A stretch of 28,860 nt of DNA from Chara braunii (lineage: Eukaryota > Streptophyta > Charophyceae > Charales > Characeae): NCBI GenBank assembly GCA_003427395.1, contig BFEA01000136.1:1791588-1820447 (forward strand), written 5' to 3'. Below the pieces are notes generated by a model. The model ran no database searches. It was not told the origin of the DNA and saw only the letters and a program-made list of their open reading frames with translations. Below are positions 18,243-26,826 of the stretch, in pieces. Within the stretch, counting starts at the first letter, position 1; each line of letters starts with the position of its first letter. The translations under genes were made by a program, and so were the position numbers.

Positions 18243-19064
18243 ACAAGTCGCAGCGCTGCAAACCACCGTGAAGAGGAAGGTGAGCCTCGATGAAGAAGAT
18301 GACGGCTGCCCTGGTATGGCAGCAACTGTTCTTCAACCCCACAAACAGCAATGTGATGGCAGTGGCATCAGCACCTGGAAGACCTCCTACAGGTGCTGCC
18401 ACCTCAAGCAGCAGGGCGCCCCAGCTATGGCTGCCCAAGTTCCCCTTCGAAGAGGAAGAAGATAGAGTTCTGGAAATAGTGCCGCTTACGTACTCCCGGT
18501 GCCACTTCCAAAAAATGAGAAAAGAACCCCAAACTTGTCGGCCTCTGCCTACTTCTACCCGACTTCCCTAGACCTACAACACAGCAGTCACCTACAAACC
18601 TATCTGACCGTCCAGCACACATCAAGATATGCCTATCTGCATCTAGATGGGAACCTAGACCAAGGGGACCCAAGACTAGGACACACAAAATGGAGACCTA
18701 TGGGCCTACCAGTTTCCAGAAGACCAGAAAAGGACAACACAGCAAGACTGAAGGGCAAAGAGAGACTACCAGTAGGACTCAAAGCTAGTGAATAACACAT
18801 ACAAACTGTAGGTCACGGGACCAAGTCCCACAGGGCTCAGACCAGGGGAACAGCAGACAAACTTAGTGTACAGCCCGCGTAAGCAACTGCGATTCATTGC
18901 AATTGTCTCTGTGAGCCTTGGATGGGCTCTCTCTAAGGAGTCTAGCACCTGAACTGGAATCAGCCAGGTTGTCCTCCTTTTCTACAGCAGAAGCCATCCT
19001 CTGACTCAGGCGCGTTGAGTCCCATGCAGCGCTGGCCACCGGATGGGGTCGCAGAATCCTCTAG
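18243..19064. other. Unassigned DNA with weak coding potential
   Basis: A plus-strand frame at 18290-18571 (NPTNSNVMAVASAPGRPPTG, then FPFEEEEDRVLEIVPL) is 93 residues with no domain I recognise. No promoter or splice context stands out. It could be a transposon remnant. Confidence 0.3.
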
Positions 19065-19200
19065 GGGAGATTACCTCTTTAAGCGACTGCATCACCCCGT
19101 CCTCCACAGCCTCCAATGCGATGGGGTCATGGGCCAACACTTCCCAGTACTTGCAATCTTGGAGAATGACCAGGCAAAGATAATCAGCAGTGGCTGCCTG
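19065..19200 (-). CDS. Possible exon of an unknown gene
   Basis: On the minus strand, TGTATGCGCAG could be a splice acceptor (exon from about 19200) and GAGGTAATC a donor at about 19066. The intervening frame is open and helix-like in composition (AATADYLCLVILQDCKYW, VLAHDPIALEAVEDGVMQSL). I do not recognise the protein. The acceptor has a weak pyrimidine tract. A chance open frame cannot be excluded. Confidence 0.25.
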
Positions 19201-20205
19201 CGCATACAACAATCTAACTTCATGGCGTTGGTTATATCTAGGCCAGGTGTGGCGCTGGCGCTTGATTTGAACATGCGAGTGTACACGGATGAGCGGCGCG
19301 TCGTATGCTCAATCAATGGTGAAAAGGGCTTTTGTTTCAGCCATGTGCTAAGGCAATTCCTTTTGTACCCCTCCCTAACGGCCACGGGCAACAAGCATGC
19401 GTAGGCATTCAGTTCTGACAGGATGGCTGTAACTGAAGTGACTTGCAACAGGAGCCTGGATAAGATCAAAATATGACACCAACTGATCCAGCCAAGGCAT
19501 AACTTCCAACTTGCACGGGTACTTGCTTGACGTGGGGATGGGCTTCCTAACAAAGCCATATTGGCGGTGCTGGCTAAGATAGGACTGCTGCAGAATTGGG
19601 CAAAGGTTTCGGGTTCATCCCCGGACCAGAAGCAAAGTGTTGGGTAAGTCCCAGTTCGTACCAGTCCTCTGCAGCAGCCCGGAGCATAACTGGATCCATC
19701 CATGTTCTCCTCATGGAACTGGGGTTCAGCGATATTAGTTTCCGCTGTACTCTCCCCTGTGTTAGTGTGGCTAACTCACTGATGAATGTAAGGTCTCTCT
19801 TCTCCCCCCCCCTCTCTCTCCTGTGCTTGACTGGCTCAAACTCTCTCACCAATAGATGCGACGCAAAAGATACCAAAGAGGCATTCTGTGGAGAAGGTTG
19901 GAAGATAGAATGATCCTTTCTGGAGCAGCAATTAGTTCAGGCAGAAGGAACCAAGCAACAAAAACTCTGCATGATCCCAAGAAGAAGTCAAAATTCACAC
20001 CTATCCAACCTCCCTGCCCAGTATAGATTCAAACTCGGTCAGTGCGCAACAGTCAGATCACTTAGGGCAAGAGGAAGATGGAGTTGGTGACAGAAAAGGT
20101 GGGTACAGTACAGGAGTGTAAGTGGTCAACGATCAAACATAAACTTGCTCACAATGTATCTGAACTGAACTTTATCCAGATGACCACTGGCGTTCCTCCT
20201 TGGTT
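19201..20205. other. Unassigned DNA with minus-strand open frames
   Basis: A minus-strand frame at 19092-19703 is open for 203 residues, and a second at 19574-19876 (MDPVMLRAAAEDWYELGLTQ) overlaps it in another frame. No domain is recognisable. These may be exons or decayed exons of the same unknown minus-strand gene as the segments at 19065 and 20214. Confidence 0.3.
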
Positions 20206-20213
20206 CTAGCCCT

Positions 20214-20385
20214 TACCTTCGTCAATGATGCGGCGGACCGTAGGGCGTTCGCCTCCTTCCTCACCTTCCCAGACTTCTGCCATTTCCTTTGACTGCTCCC
20301 ATTTCCTTTGACAGGTGCCATCTGCTTGGGGTGCTGAGAAGATTATCCAACCCCCAGTGACTGTGGCTGGCCAAACACTTTCACG
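20214..20385 (-). CDS. Possible exon of an unknown gene
   Basis: The minus-strand frame (ATVTGGWIIFSAPQADGTCQ, then EMAEVWEGEEGGERPTVRRI) ends at GACGAAG followed by GTAAGG, a good splice-donor match. On the opposite strand, TTTCCTTTGACAG could equally be an acceptor for VPSAWGAEKIIQPPVTVAGQ. Strand and reality are unresolved. Confidence 0.25.
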
Positions 20386-20497
20386 ACCGTCTTCACCCGA
20401 ATAGAACACTTGCAATGGTCATTATAGCTGTATCTGGGCTGAAAATTGCACCCAATACTGCTATAATAACTGGGCGTTCTATTCGGGTGAAGACGGT
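20386..20497. repeat. Hairpin-forming inverted repeat (22-bp perfect ends)
   Basis: ACCGTCTTCACCCGAATAG plus AAC at 20386-20407 is matched perfectly by its reverse complement at 20476-20497. Further inside, ATTATAGCTGTAT and ATACTGCTATAAT pair with one mismatch, which gives a long imperfect stem with a central loop of about 25 nt. The size resembles a plant pre-miRNA or a small foldback element. Confidence 0.8.
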
Positions 20498-20755
20498 AGT
20501 CGTCTAGCCCTGTAGTTTGAGTGGGTTTCTTCCCTACAGCAATCTCCCACTCAACCGAGTCCAGAACCAGCTCTTCCCTTGCCGAGATTCACCAAGATTG
20601 CACATTCATCAAAGATGGACTCAATAGCCATTCTTTTGAAAAGAAATGCACGTTCACTTCATGATGAACCAACGAAAAGCAGAACTGACAGCTAAGACAC
20701 TAATTGAGTGAAAAAGAAGAGAGGCTTTGAGCAGAGTTTGCAGTTTGATCAGGGT
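20498..20755. other. Unassigned DNA
   Basis: After a TTCTTCCCTACAG acceptor-like site at about 20528-20540 the plus strand is open for about 50 codons (QSPTQPSPEPALPLPRFTKI onward) to a TAA near 20693. It could be a terminal exon, but there is no recognised domain. Confidence 0.25.
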
Positions 20756-20769
20756 AGGAGAGAGGAGAT
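20756..20769 (+). repeat. Target-site duplication, 5' copy of the U6 insert
   Basis: AGGAGAGAGGAGAT, identical to 20906-20919 behind the A-rich tail. A related copy follows the SINE-like element at 21091-21106. Confidence 0.85.
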
Positions 20770-20772
20770 GCT

Positions 20773-20870
20773 GTCCTTCGCGACATCCGTTAAAATTGGA
20801 ACGATGCAGAGAAGATTAGCATGGCCCCTGCGCAAGGATGACACGCATAAATCTAGAAATGGTCCAAATT
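20773..20870 (+). ncRNA. U6: U6 spliceosomal snRNA, retrotransposed copy
   Basis: 98 bases closely match plant-type U6: a GUCC-UUCG 5' stem-loop, then ATTGGAACGATGCAGAGAAG, the invariant ATTAGCATGGCCCC (which includes the ACAGAGA-like GCAGAGA box, here with A to G at its first base, and the AGC triad), TGCGCAAGGATGACACGCA (internal stem-loop), AAATCTAGAAATGGTCC and AATT. The terminal T-run of a real U6 gene is replaced by G and an A-rich tail. No TATA box or upstream sequence element is seen at the usual plant distance. With a 14-bp target-site duplication this is a LINE-mobilised retropseudogene and probably not transcribed. Confidence 0.9.
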
Positions 20871-20871
20871 G

Positions 20872-20906
20872 AAAAAAAAATAAAAAAAATAAAAATAAAA
20901 ATAAAA
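20872..20906 (+). repeat. A-rich tail of the U6 copy
   Basis: Pattern A9-T-A8-T-A5-T-A5-T-A4. The first 31 bases are identical in order and spacing to 16040-16070. Confidence 0.9.
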
Positions 20907-20920
20907 GGAGAGAGGAGATT

Positions 20921-21090
20921 CCAGCAACAGGCCTAGCTCGGTCGGTACCCCTACACCTGTTGAAATATAGACCTCAGTTCGAATCTCAATCAACTCAGAT
21001 GAGTGAATAACTCTGAGCTTATATGGGGCTGGTCAGTTTGAACTTTGAAGATGATATCTCGAGGCCATTGCCGTTTTCAAGAAAGAGAAG
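20921..21090 (+). mobile_element. tRNA-derived SINE-like element
   Basis: A tRNA-like head: A-box-like TAGCTCGGTCGG at 20934-20945 and B-box-like AGTTCGAATCT at 20976-20986, spaced as in tRNA genes. A tRNA-unrelated body of about 100 bp follows, ending in an AAGAAAGAGAAG tail. Flanking direct repeats are AAAAGGAGAGAGGAGATT (20903-20920) and AAAAGGAGAGGAGATT (21091-21106), which differ by a two-base indel. The length of about 170 bp is usual for SINEs. RNA polymerase III promoter boxes are present, so transcription is possible. Confidence 0.65.
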
Positions 21091-21106
21091 AAAAGGAGAG
21101 GAGATT
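21091..21106 (+). repeat. Target-site duplication, 3' copy of the SINE-like element
   Basis: AAAAGGAGAGGAGATT, a third occurrence of the same target motif within 350 bp. Confidence 0.75.
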
Positions 21107-21108
21107 CA

Positions 21109-21435
21109 GTGGGCATCGGTACAGAGACTCGTCATGCATGCAGCATAACCATCATGACAAGAACAGACAATGGGCTCACGAGCGCATACCTGAACGGAAG
21201 AACAAAACTTGAGGTAGCCACAACTCACCTTTTCCCCTCCTCTTCTGTTGTAACTCCACAACTCCACCTAGTGGGTCAGTCCTCTTCCCTGGAGCATACT
21301 AAATCCAGCCAGAGCTCCCTCATGTCACACTGCCACCAGCAATGTGAAAAGACTCTTGGAGACATCAATCCTTTCTTGAGACCTGAAGTTGATCTTGCTC
21401 GTTCTCGTCGGAGCTTCAAGAAGAAGTCAAGTTGA
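21109..21435 (+). CDS. Uncharacterised open frame
   Basis: 108 residues, serine/threonine/histidine-rich (SSSVVTPQLHLVGQSSSLEH), with a basic end (DLARSRRSFKKKSS). No family recognised. It starts inside the DNA behind the SINE-like element; it may be part of a host exon interrupted by the insertions, or chance. Confidence 0.25.
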   Translation: MGIGTETRHACSITIMTRTDNGLTSAYLNGRTKLEVATTHLFPSSSVVTPQLHLVGQSSSLEHTKSSQSSLMSHCHQQCEKTLGDINPFLRPEVDLARSRRSFKKKSS

Positions 21436-22348
21436 CTGCACGCTCCTTTCTCCGGCTGTACACATCATCAAGCCTTCTTCCGCGCCCCTTTCTCTGTCCT
21501 AACTCACACTCACTTCTCCAACCCCCTTGTCACCCCCAAGCTCACTAAGTAACCCTCATCCACTGTTAACCTTACTCAATGACCTTGGAATTACGGCCAG
21601 CGAAGCACCGAACTCTCTCGCCACCCTAATCTGGGATGAGTGTGCCCTAACCGGATATCAAATGAACTTAATAAGCTCAAAATTAGGGTTATGGAAGCAC
21701 GAATACAGCTCGCTACCTTAACCCAACACTCTTAACCTAATCCGAGATTTCACGTCCGTAATTTATTGGAGTTAGGGTCACGACAATCGTCTCACCTCTC
21801 GCTTGCAAGTAAGGTCGCTCCGATACCTATTGTTATGATACTTGTCAGCTAATAGTGAAAAACTAAAGACGAGACAATGCCATTCAACTGGAACTCCAAT
21901 CCAACAAGGATGACGGAAGAATGAGAAAAAGCAAGAGGAAGAATAAAGCGATGATGAAGACAGACAAAGGCAGAAGAAGAATCAAGGGAAGAAGATGAAA
22001 AACACAAGCTGGAACCAATGTCGTTTCACTCATCTCTCCTCCATCATCTCTCTGCAAATTATCTCTGACATCCTCTTATTATCTTCTCTATACTAATAAA
22101 GTTTATCGGCCGCAGGCTTTAACACATCCCATCCTAGACCATCAAGGTTGTCCGATTGTGGATCTGATGACGATTGGACGATCGATATTCGTCCTGGAAA
22201 CGCTTTCTTTGATCAACATTTTGTTGCGCAGTTGGTGGACAAGTGGATAGTCTTCCTGGTCGAGAAATCTGTCAATGCGGGTAGAGAGCTTTTGCGAATG
22301 CCGGAAAGTGTCAGAGCTCATGAGTGGCAGATGTTTTTTAGAGTGTTT
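21436..22348. other. Unassigned DNA
   Basis: No gene recognised. Purine-rich at 21890-22010. TCTCTATACTAATAAAG at 22085-22101 resembles plant Helitron 5' ends, but no CTRR end with a hairpin was found, so no Helitron is called. Confidence 0.35.
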
Positions 22349-22700
22349 GGGATTGGTCGGGGATTCGTTAGGATGTGTTATGGATTTCACGGATGTGGAG
22401 GGTTCACACAATTGTAATTATTTGGGTCTGAATGTGGTCGTATTCCGGGTTGAATGTGAAAGAAAAAGTAAAACAACCCGAGACCAATTTTGCATCACAA
22501 TGTGTCAAAAGTGTCAAAGGGGCTCTGGGATTGGTCGGGGATTCGTCAAGATGTGTCAAGGATTTTCACTTGGAGGGTTCACATGATTGTAATTATTAGA
22601 GTTTTAATGCGGTCTCGTTTGGGATTGTATGTGGGAGAAAAAGAGAAAAACAGTTTCAAGCGTTTTTGCGTCATGATGTGTCAGAGTGTTCTTTGACATA
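22349..22700. repeat. Diverged tandem repeat, about 178 bp
   Basis: GGGATTGGTCGGGGATTCGT at 22349 recurs at 22527, followed in both by AGGATGTGT/AAGATGTGT, GGAGGGTTCACA, ATTGTAATTATT and a GTGxGAxAAAAAG block. There are two copies and a partial third edge. Confidence 0.8.
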
Positions 22701-22802
22701 TCTAACATTTTGAGTAGCATGTCATAGTGTCAGAGGGGCGAAAGGGAAAATTGGAAAAGGAAAAAAAATAAAAATTCAAAAGGCATGTGACCATGCACCC
22801 AC

Positions 22803-23255
22803 TGTGCACGTATTTTTACATGCCAGCTGCTTGAGATGGACTGACTCCCTTTACCTTTTATATTAGACCTTTCCCAAAAATGAGATAGGGTCCTAGTCTA
22901 CCTCAGTGGTTATCTCATTTGGCAGTGGGTACCTCACTATGAAGCTTGTTGCTTGGTTGTTGTGGTTGGGGTTTGAACCCAGGTGCAGATGTTGAGGTAG
23001 GTACCAACTCTTGAGATGAGATAACCACTGAGGTAGATTGGGTCCCTATCTCATTTTGGGGAGAGGTTTAATGTAAAAGGTAATGGGAGCCCGTCCAACC
23101 CAGGTGCAGATGTTGAGGTCCAACTGCCAAATGAGATAACTGTTGTGGTAGACTGGGTTCCTATCTCATTTTGGGGAGACATTTAAGACGTTTAATATAA
23201 AAGGTTAAGGGAGCCAGTCCATCTTAGGCAGCTGGCATGTCAGGATATGTGCATG
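22803..23255. mobile_element. Foldback (long inverted repeat) element
   Basis: The left arm, 22803 to about 22930 (GCAC, ACATGCCAGCTGC, GGACTGACTCCCTT, ACCTTTTATATTA, AATGAGATAGG, CCTCAGTGGTTATCTCATTT), is matched in reverse complement by about 23120-23255 (AAATGAGATAAC, CCTATCTCATTTTGGGG, TAATATAAAAGGT, GGGAGCCAGTCC, GCAGCTGGCATGT, GTGC). An inner duplicate of the right arm lies at about 23012-23098, created by a 121-bp tandem duplication (CCCAGGTGCAGATGTTGAGG at 22978 and 23099). It has no coding capacity and is MITE-like or foldback in structure. A tRNA B-box-like GGTTTGAACCC sits at about 22970-22980. Confidence 0.8.
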
Positions 23256-23319
23256 TCAAAACTCTTAACATTGGATTATTTTCTTTTTCCAGCCCATTAC
23301 TTTTTTGGAAGTTACCATT

Positions 23320-23320
<1 letters not shown>

Positions 23321-23356
<36 letters not shown>
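23321..23356. repeat. Poly-C tract (36 nt)
   Basis: Unbroken run of 36 cytosines. Confidence 0.97.
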
Positions 23357-23571
23357 TTAGGCATGAAGAATTCTTTTATCTTTTCTTGACGCTTTTTTTA
23401 ATGGGCTTTACAATTTTATTTTATCTTTTTTCTGGGCGTGTGCACACATACTCACCCGACTCCATGCAACTCGACCAGTCCTCTCTGTACTAATCAAATG
23501 AGGGAGATTACAGCTAGAGCATGGAAAGACACATGCCATATTATCTGTCTTTTGTGCGCCGAGGGCCTAGA
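23357..23571. other. Unassigned DNA
   Basis: No gene or repeat identified. Confidence 0.4.
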
Positions 23572-23720
23572 CTATTGACCAGATGAGGTAAATGAGAATG
23601 AATCTGCAGCCAAAACATAAAAACTTTAAAGTTTAAACCACCAGTACTTGGCCCATACATGGGCCGCGGGCCTTCCCCGTTAACGCGCCGCAGTTTTCGG
23701 GGTTCGGGGAAGGCCCGGCA
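23572..23720 (-). repeat. Dispersed repeat E, copy 1
   Basis: TGACCAGATGAGGTAAATGA followed by GAATGAATCT resembles 25955-25985 (TGACCAGATGAAGAAAGTGA, GAATAAATCT) in the same orientation. TTAAACCACCAGTACTTGGC at 23633 is the reverse complement of a 23-base stretch at 25852-25874. The adjoining DNA, 23655-23710, is GC-rich with CGGGCCTTCCCCG and its near-inverse CGGGGAAGGCCCG, which can form a hairpin. Confidence 0.65.
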
Positions 23721-23964
23721 GTGCGATGGAGGAGGACGTGCGTGGGCCCACAAAAATGGGGCAAATGGACTGGAAGATGTCCTGGTGCTGTGCTATGTGG
23801 AAACTTTCAGAGGCTGAAGGCGACGAGGGGGAAAAGAGAAAAGAAAAGGAACTGCAACACGAGAAATAAAAAATAAAAAAAACAGATCGACGATCGTTGC
23901 TTTTTTTTTTTTTTTTTTTTTTTTTTGGAAGAAAACTGGTTTTTCATGAGTGGCCGCCAGCCCT
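23721..23964. other. Unassigned DNA with a poly-T tract
   Basis: Contains T26 or so at about 23901-23926. No gene. Confidence 0.45.
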
Positions 23965-24720
23965 GTAACGTTAGCACTTTTTAGAATGTATCTGGCTGTA
24001 CTTGTGGGCACAGTGGGTGAATCTGAGGGCAATCATGTTCAGAGCTTGGTATCTAGTTTGCGGCTTTTGCCCTTTTTTTTTTTTCTTTTTTTTTTTTTTC
24101 TGGAAGCAGTATCTCGGCTGTTTGTGCTTCTGCTCCCCATGAGACACGGGGATCATTCAATGCTTGCCAACTGTTCCAAGTCCACAGCTTCACTGTGACG
24201 TAGCACTTTCCAGAATGTATCTGGCTGCACTTCGGTGCAGCAGAGGATGTATTTGAGGGCAATCACGTTCAGAGCTTGGTACCTCTTCTCCCCTCTGTTT
24301 TTTTCTGTTTTTCTTTGTTTTCTGTTTTTTTGTTTTTGTTTTTTTGGAAGCAGTATCGCGGCTGTTTGTGCTTCTGCTCCCCGTGAGAGACGGGGAGCAT
24401 TCAATGCGTGCCAACCGTTTCAATTCCAGGGCTTCACTGTGACNTTTTTTTTGGAAGCAGTATCACGGTTGTTTGTGCTTCTGCTTCCCGTGAGAGACTG
24501 GGAGCATTCAATGCGTGCCAACTGTTTCAATTCCAGGGCTTCACTGTGACGTAGCACTTTCCAGAATGTATCTGGCTGCACTTCGCTGCAGCAGTGGATG
24601 TATCTGAGGGCAATCGCGTTCAGAGCTTGGTACCTTTTTTCCCCTTTGTTTTTTATTGTTTTTTTTTTCCTTTTCAAGATTCTCGGCTGTTTGTGCTTCT
24701 GCTTCCCGCCAGAGAGATCT
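23965..24720. repeat. T-rich tandem repeat cluster, about 230-350 bp period
   Basis: A unit with TAGCACTTTxxAGAATGTATCTGG, then TGAGGGCAATC and GTTCAGAGCTTGGTA occurs at about 23970, 24198 and 24551. Each is followed by a long T-rich tract and by GGAAGCAGTATC, CGGCTGTTTGTGCTTCTGCT and a GAGAGACxGGGAGCATTCAA phrase. The GGAAGCAG-to-CACTGTGAC block (98 bp) occurs at 24346-24443 and again at 24453-24550, separated by one N and eight T. Lys- or Phe-rich reading frames across it are repeat artefacts. Confidence 0.88.
24444..24444. other. Single-N assembly join
   Basis: One unknown base between two 98-bp near-identical repeats, a likely scaffold or gap-fill join. Confidence 0.9.
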
Positions 24721-25157
24721 TTCCAGATGGATCTGGATGGACTTCTGCCCAGGGCATGTGTTTGTACACGAGTGGAAACAAGAAAACTATCGCCGCTTTA
24801 CATTCCAGCTGCTGGCAGCAGGTCCAGAATAAGGGCGGTACCTGTGCCAAGCATCAAATGTCCCATGTTCGTTCCCCCCCCGGCAGGCTCGGCAAAAATC
24901 GGCGCGCAGGGCATATTGCAAGGAAGATGAGCAATATTGAACTTCAGCAATCAAACAGCACCGCCAGATAGTCGTGACCTCGAACCAACAGCAGAATTGC
25001 ATCACGAGTTTCACCAAATAAGAAGACACCAAGAGCTCAAATTTGACAATGCTGGTAAAGTCTCATCATCATCATCAATGAAGAACCAATGTTGATATCC
25101 TATCTGGCGCTCGGCGCCCAGACTACAGATGGCAGATCCTATCTAGCCTAGACTACA
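24721..25157. other. Unassigned DNA
   Basis: No recognised gene. CCTATCTxGC followed by GACTACAG repeats at about 25098 and 25138. Confidence 0.4.
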
Positions 25158-25240
25158 GTGCCGAATGTTGACGACAACAGCTTTCCGAAGTACGAGCATA
25201 CAGCGACCAATGTCGCACGCTTTCAGCACCAGGTATGTCT
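25158..25240 (+). pseudogene. pol: Gypsy pol C-terminal tail, second copy
   Basis: The frame NVDDNSFPKYEHTATNVARF followed by QHQVCLSPHSQPRSP aligns with DDFPGDDRKTHPLWAARLKH, QVCLSYHSQPRSP at 8180-8275. It is only about 25 codons, the end of an otherwise missing element. The shared frame runs on into dispersed repeat D. Confidence 0.55.
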
Positions 25241-25830
25241 CTCGCCTCACTCACAACCTCGTTCCCCAACACACACATGCCACTTGCACCCAAGGACCAC
25301 CCTGCGCCACACCCAGCTTACAGCAGCGCAGCTCGGCTATGGCTGCGTGCTCCTTCCCTGCTCGCCCGTGAGCGCGTAGGCGCCAACCAGCAAATAGCGC
25401 AGCAGTGCTTGCGCAGCATGCAGCCAGCACCTGAATGAGCAATGCGGAGGCAGGCCCTTTGCTATATCGAAGTGGCCTGCCTGCGTCCAGTCCCAGGAAG
25501 CTTCCAGTATGCCCCGGTAGCCTGAGGCCCAGCACGAACGAGAACAGGCCCAGGGCCTGAGGTGGTTGCATACACCCAACTGCCTTTGGCCTGTGTTTGG
25601 CCCAGTACCCGTATCCAGCCCAGGGCCTGCTTTCCATACATTCACACAGTCGGCCCAGGGCCTGGATTCTTTCAGCCAACTGGCGCTGCGCAACTGCCTG
25701 AATTTCCTTGAGTTGGTGGTGGCCAGAATAGGGCCCTGAGGGCCTCGTCGAGCCTGCTTTCACTTAGGGCGGCCGACAGGCTCTCCAAAAGGGGCTGAAT
25801 GGCGTTTATAGAGGCAGTGGCCTCGCAATA
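25225..25830 (+). repeat. Dispersed repeat D, copy 2
   Basis: Counterpart of 8242-8830, same orientation, same upstream pol tail. Similarity fades after GGCCTCGCAATA near 25835. Confidence 0.75.
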
Positions 25831-25851
25831 TTCAGGCTCGGCTTCAATAGC

Positions 25852-26120
25852 TGGGCCAAGTACTGGTGGTTTAAGATACAATGTCATCACCATGTTTTTT
25901 TTATTGTCTCGTTTTTGTTGTTTTTTTTGGGGGGGATGGCGCTGCCCGCCTACTGACCAGATGAAGAAAGTGAGAATAAATCTTAAGCCAGAACGTGGAA
26001 AGACACACCGCCAATTTTTTTATTTTTTTTTGAACTTTTGTTTTTGTTGTTTCTTTTTCTTTTTTTTGCGGGGGGGGTGGCAAGGGGGACACACAGTAAT
26101 GTTTGAGTACAAGTACATAG
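25852..26120 (+). repeat. Dispersed repeat E, copy 2, with T-rich tracts
   Basis: TGGGCCAAGTACTGGTGGTT at 25852 is an inverted match to 23633-23655. TGACCAGATGAAGAAAGTGA at about 25957 corresponds to 23577. T- and G-rich tracts lie between. The minus-strand frame reads FWLKIYSHFLHLV here and FWLQIHSHLPHLV in the other copy. Confidence 0.6.
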
Positions 26121-26464
26121 CAAAGCCCAATGTTACATACTGGATTCCACACGGGCCCTGTTAGGCCCGACGGCTAGGTCAAGGGGGGTATCCCAGACCG
26201 TGGCCATGCTGGGCCAGTCCGGCCTGCGTTAAAGGCCGGACCTTTGGAAAGGCCGACAGTAGGCCCCAGCAAACCGGTTTTAGACCCGGCCTGCAACTGC
26301 AGGCCCTGAGCGGGAAACCAGCCCAAACGGTTTTTGTTTGAGCCTGGTGGCCGAGGATTGAGGCCGCCACTTCCTGTGGGTCTGATCTGAACCGCCGATC
26401 AACCGGAACGGTCCAGATCACGGCACGGCTTCACCAGCAGCCAGGCCGAACAGGCCACTGTCGG
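26121..26464. other. GC-rich DNA, possibly upstream LTR
   Basis: GGCC-rich sequence (GGCCGGACC, GGCCGACAG) without coding signal; probably the U3-side of the LTR that follows. Confidence 0.4.
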
Positions 26465-26793
26465 TACTTAGGACCAGCCAGCGGTCTGTTAGGGACAGAC
26501 TCGGAGGCGCGGCATTGAGGAAGCAGCGCTGCACTATTTTGGTTAGTGCAGCTCCAGGCAGCAGCGCTGGGTTTAGTGCTAGCTGTAGAGGAGAGAGAGA
26601 GAGAGTAGCAACTTACCTGACTCTTACCTGTGAGCGACATAGCTCCAGCAGCAAGGGCGAGTCTTCAGCAGCTCCAAGGCGGCACCTTGCACCTGCAGGT
26701 TGGTGCCTGGACACTGGATCAGGGCAGGAGGATCTTCCTCCACCCCACCTCTCCATCGCCACCTTCTCCTCTGCCCCTCTCAGTTCTTCTTCT

Positions 26794-26826
<33 letters not shown>

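Noticed and set aside
22085-22101. Helitron-like 5' end (TCTCTATACTAATAAAG)
   Set aside because: No CTRR terminus with a preceding hairpin and no Rep/helicase sequence was found; the motif alone is weak.
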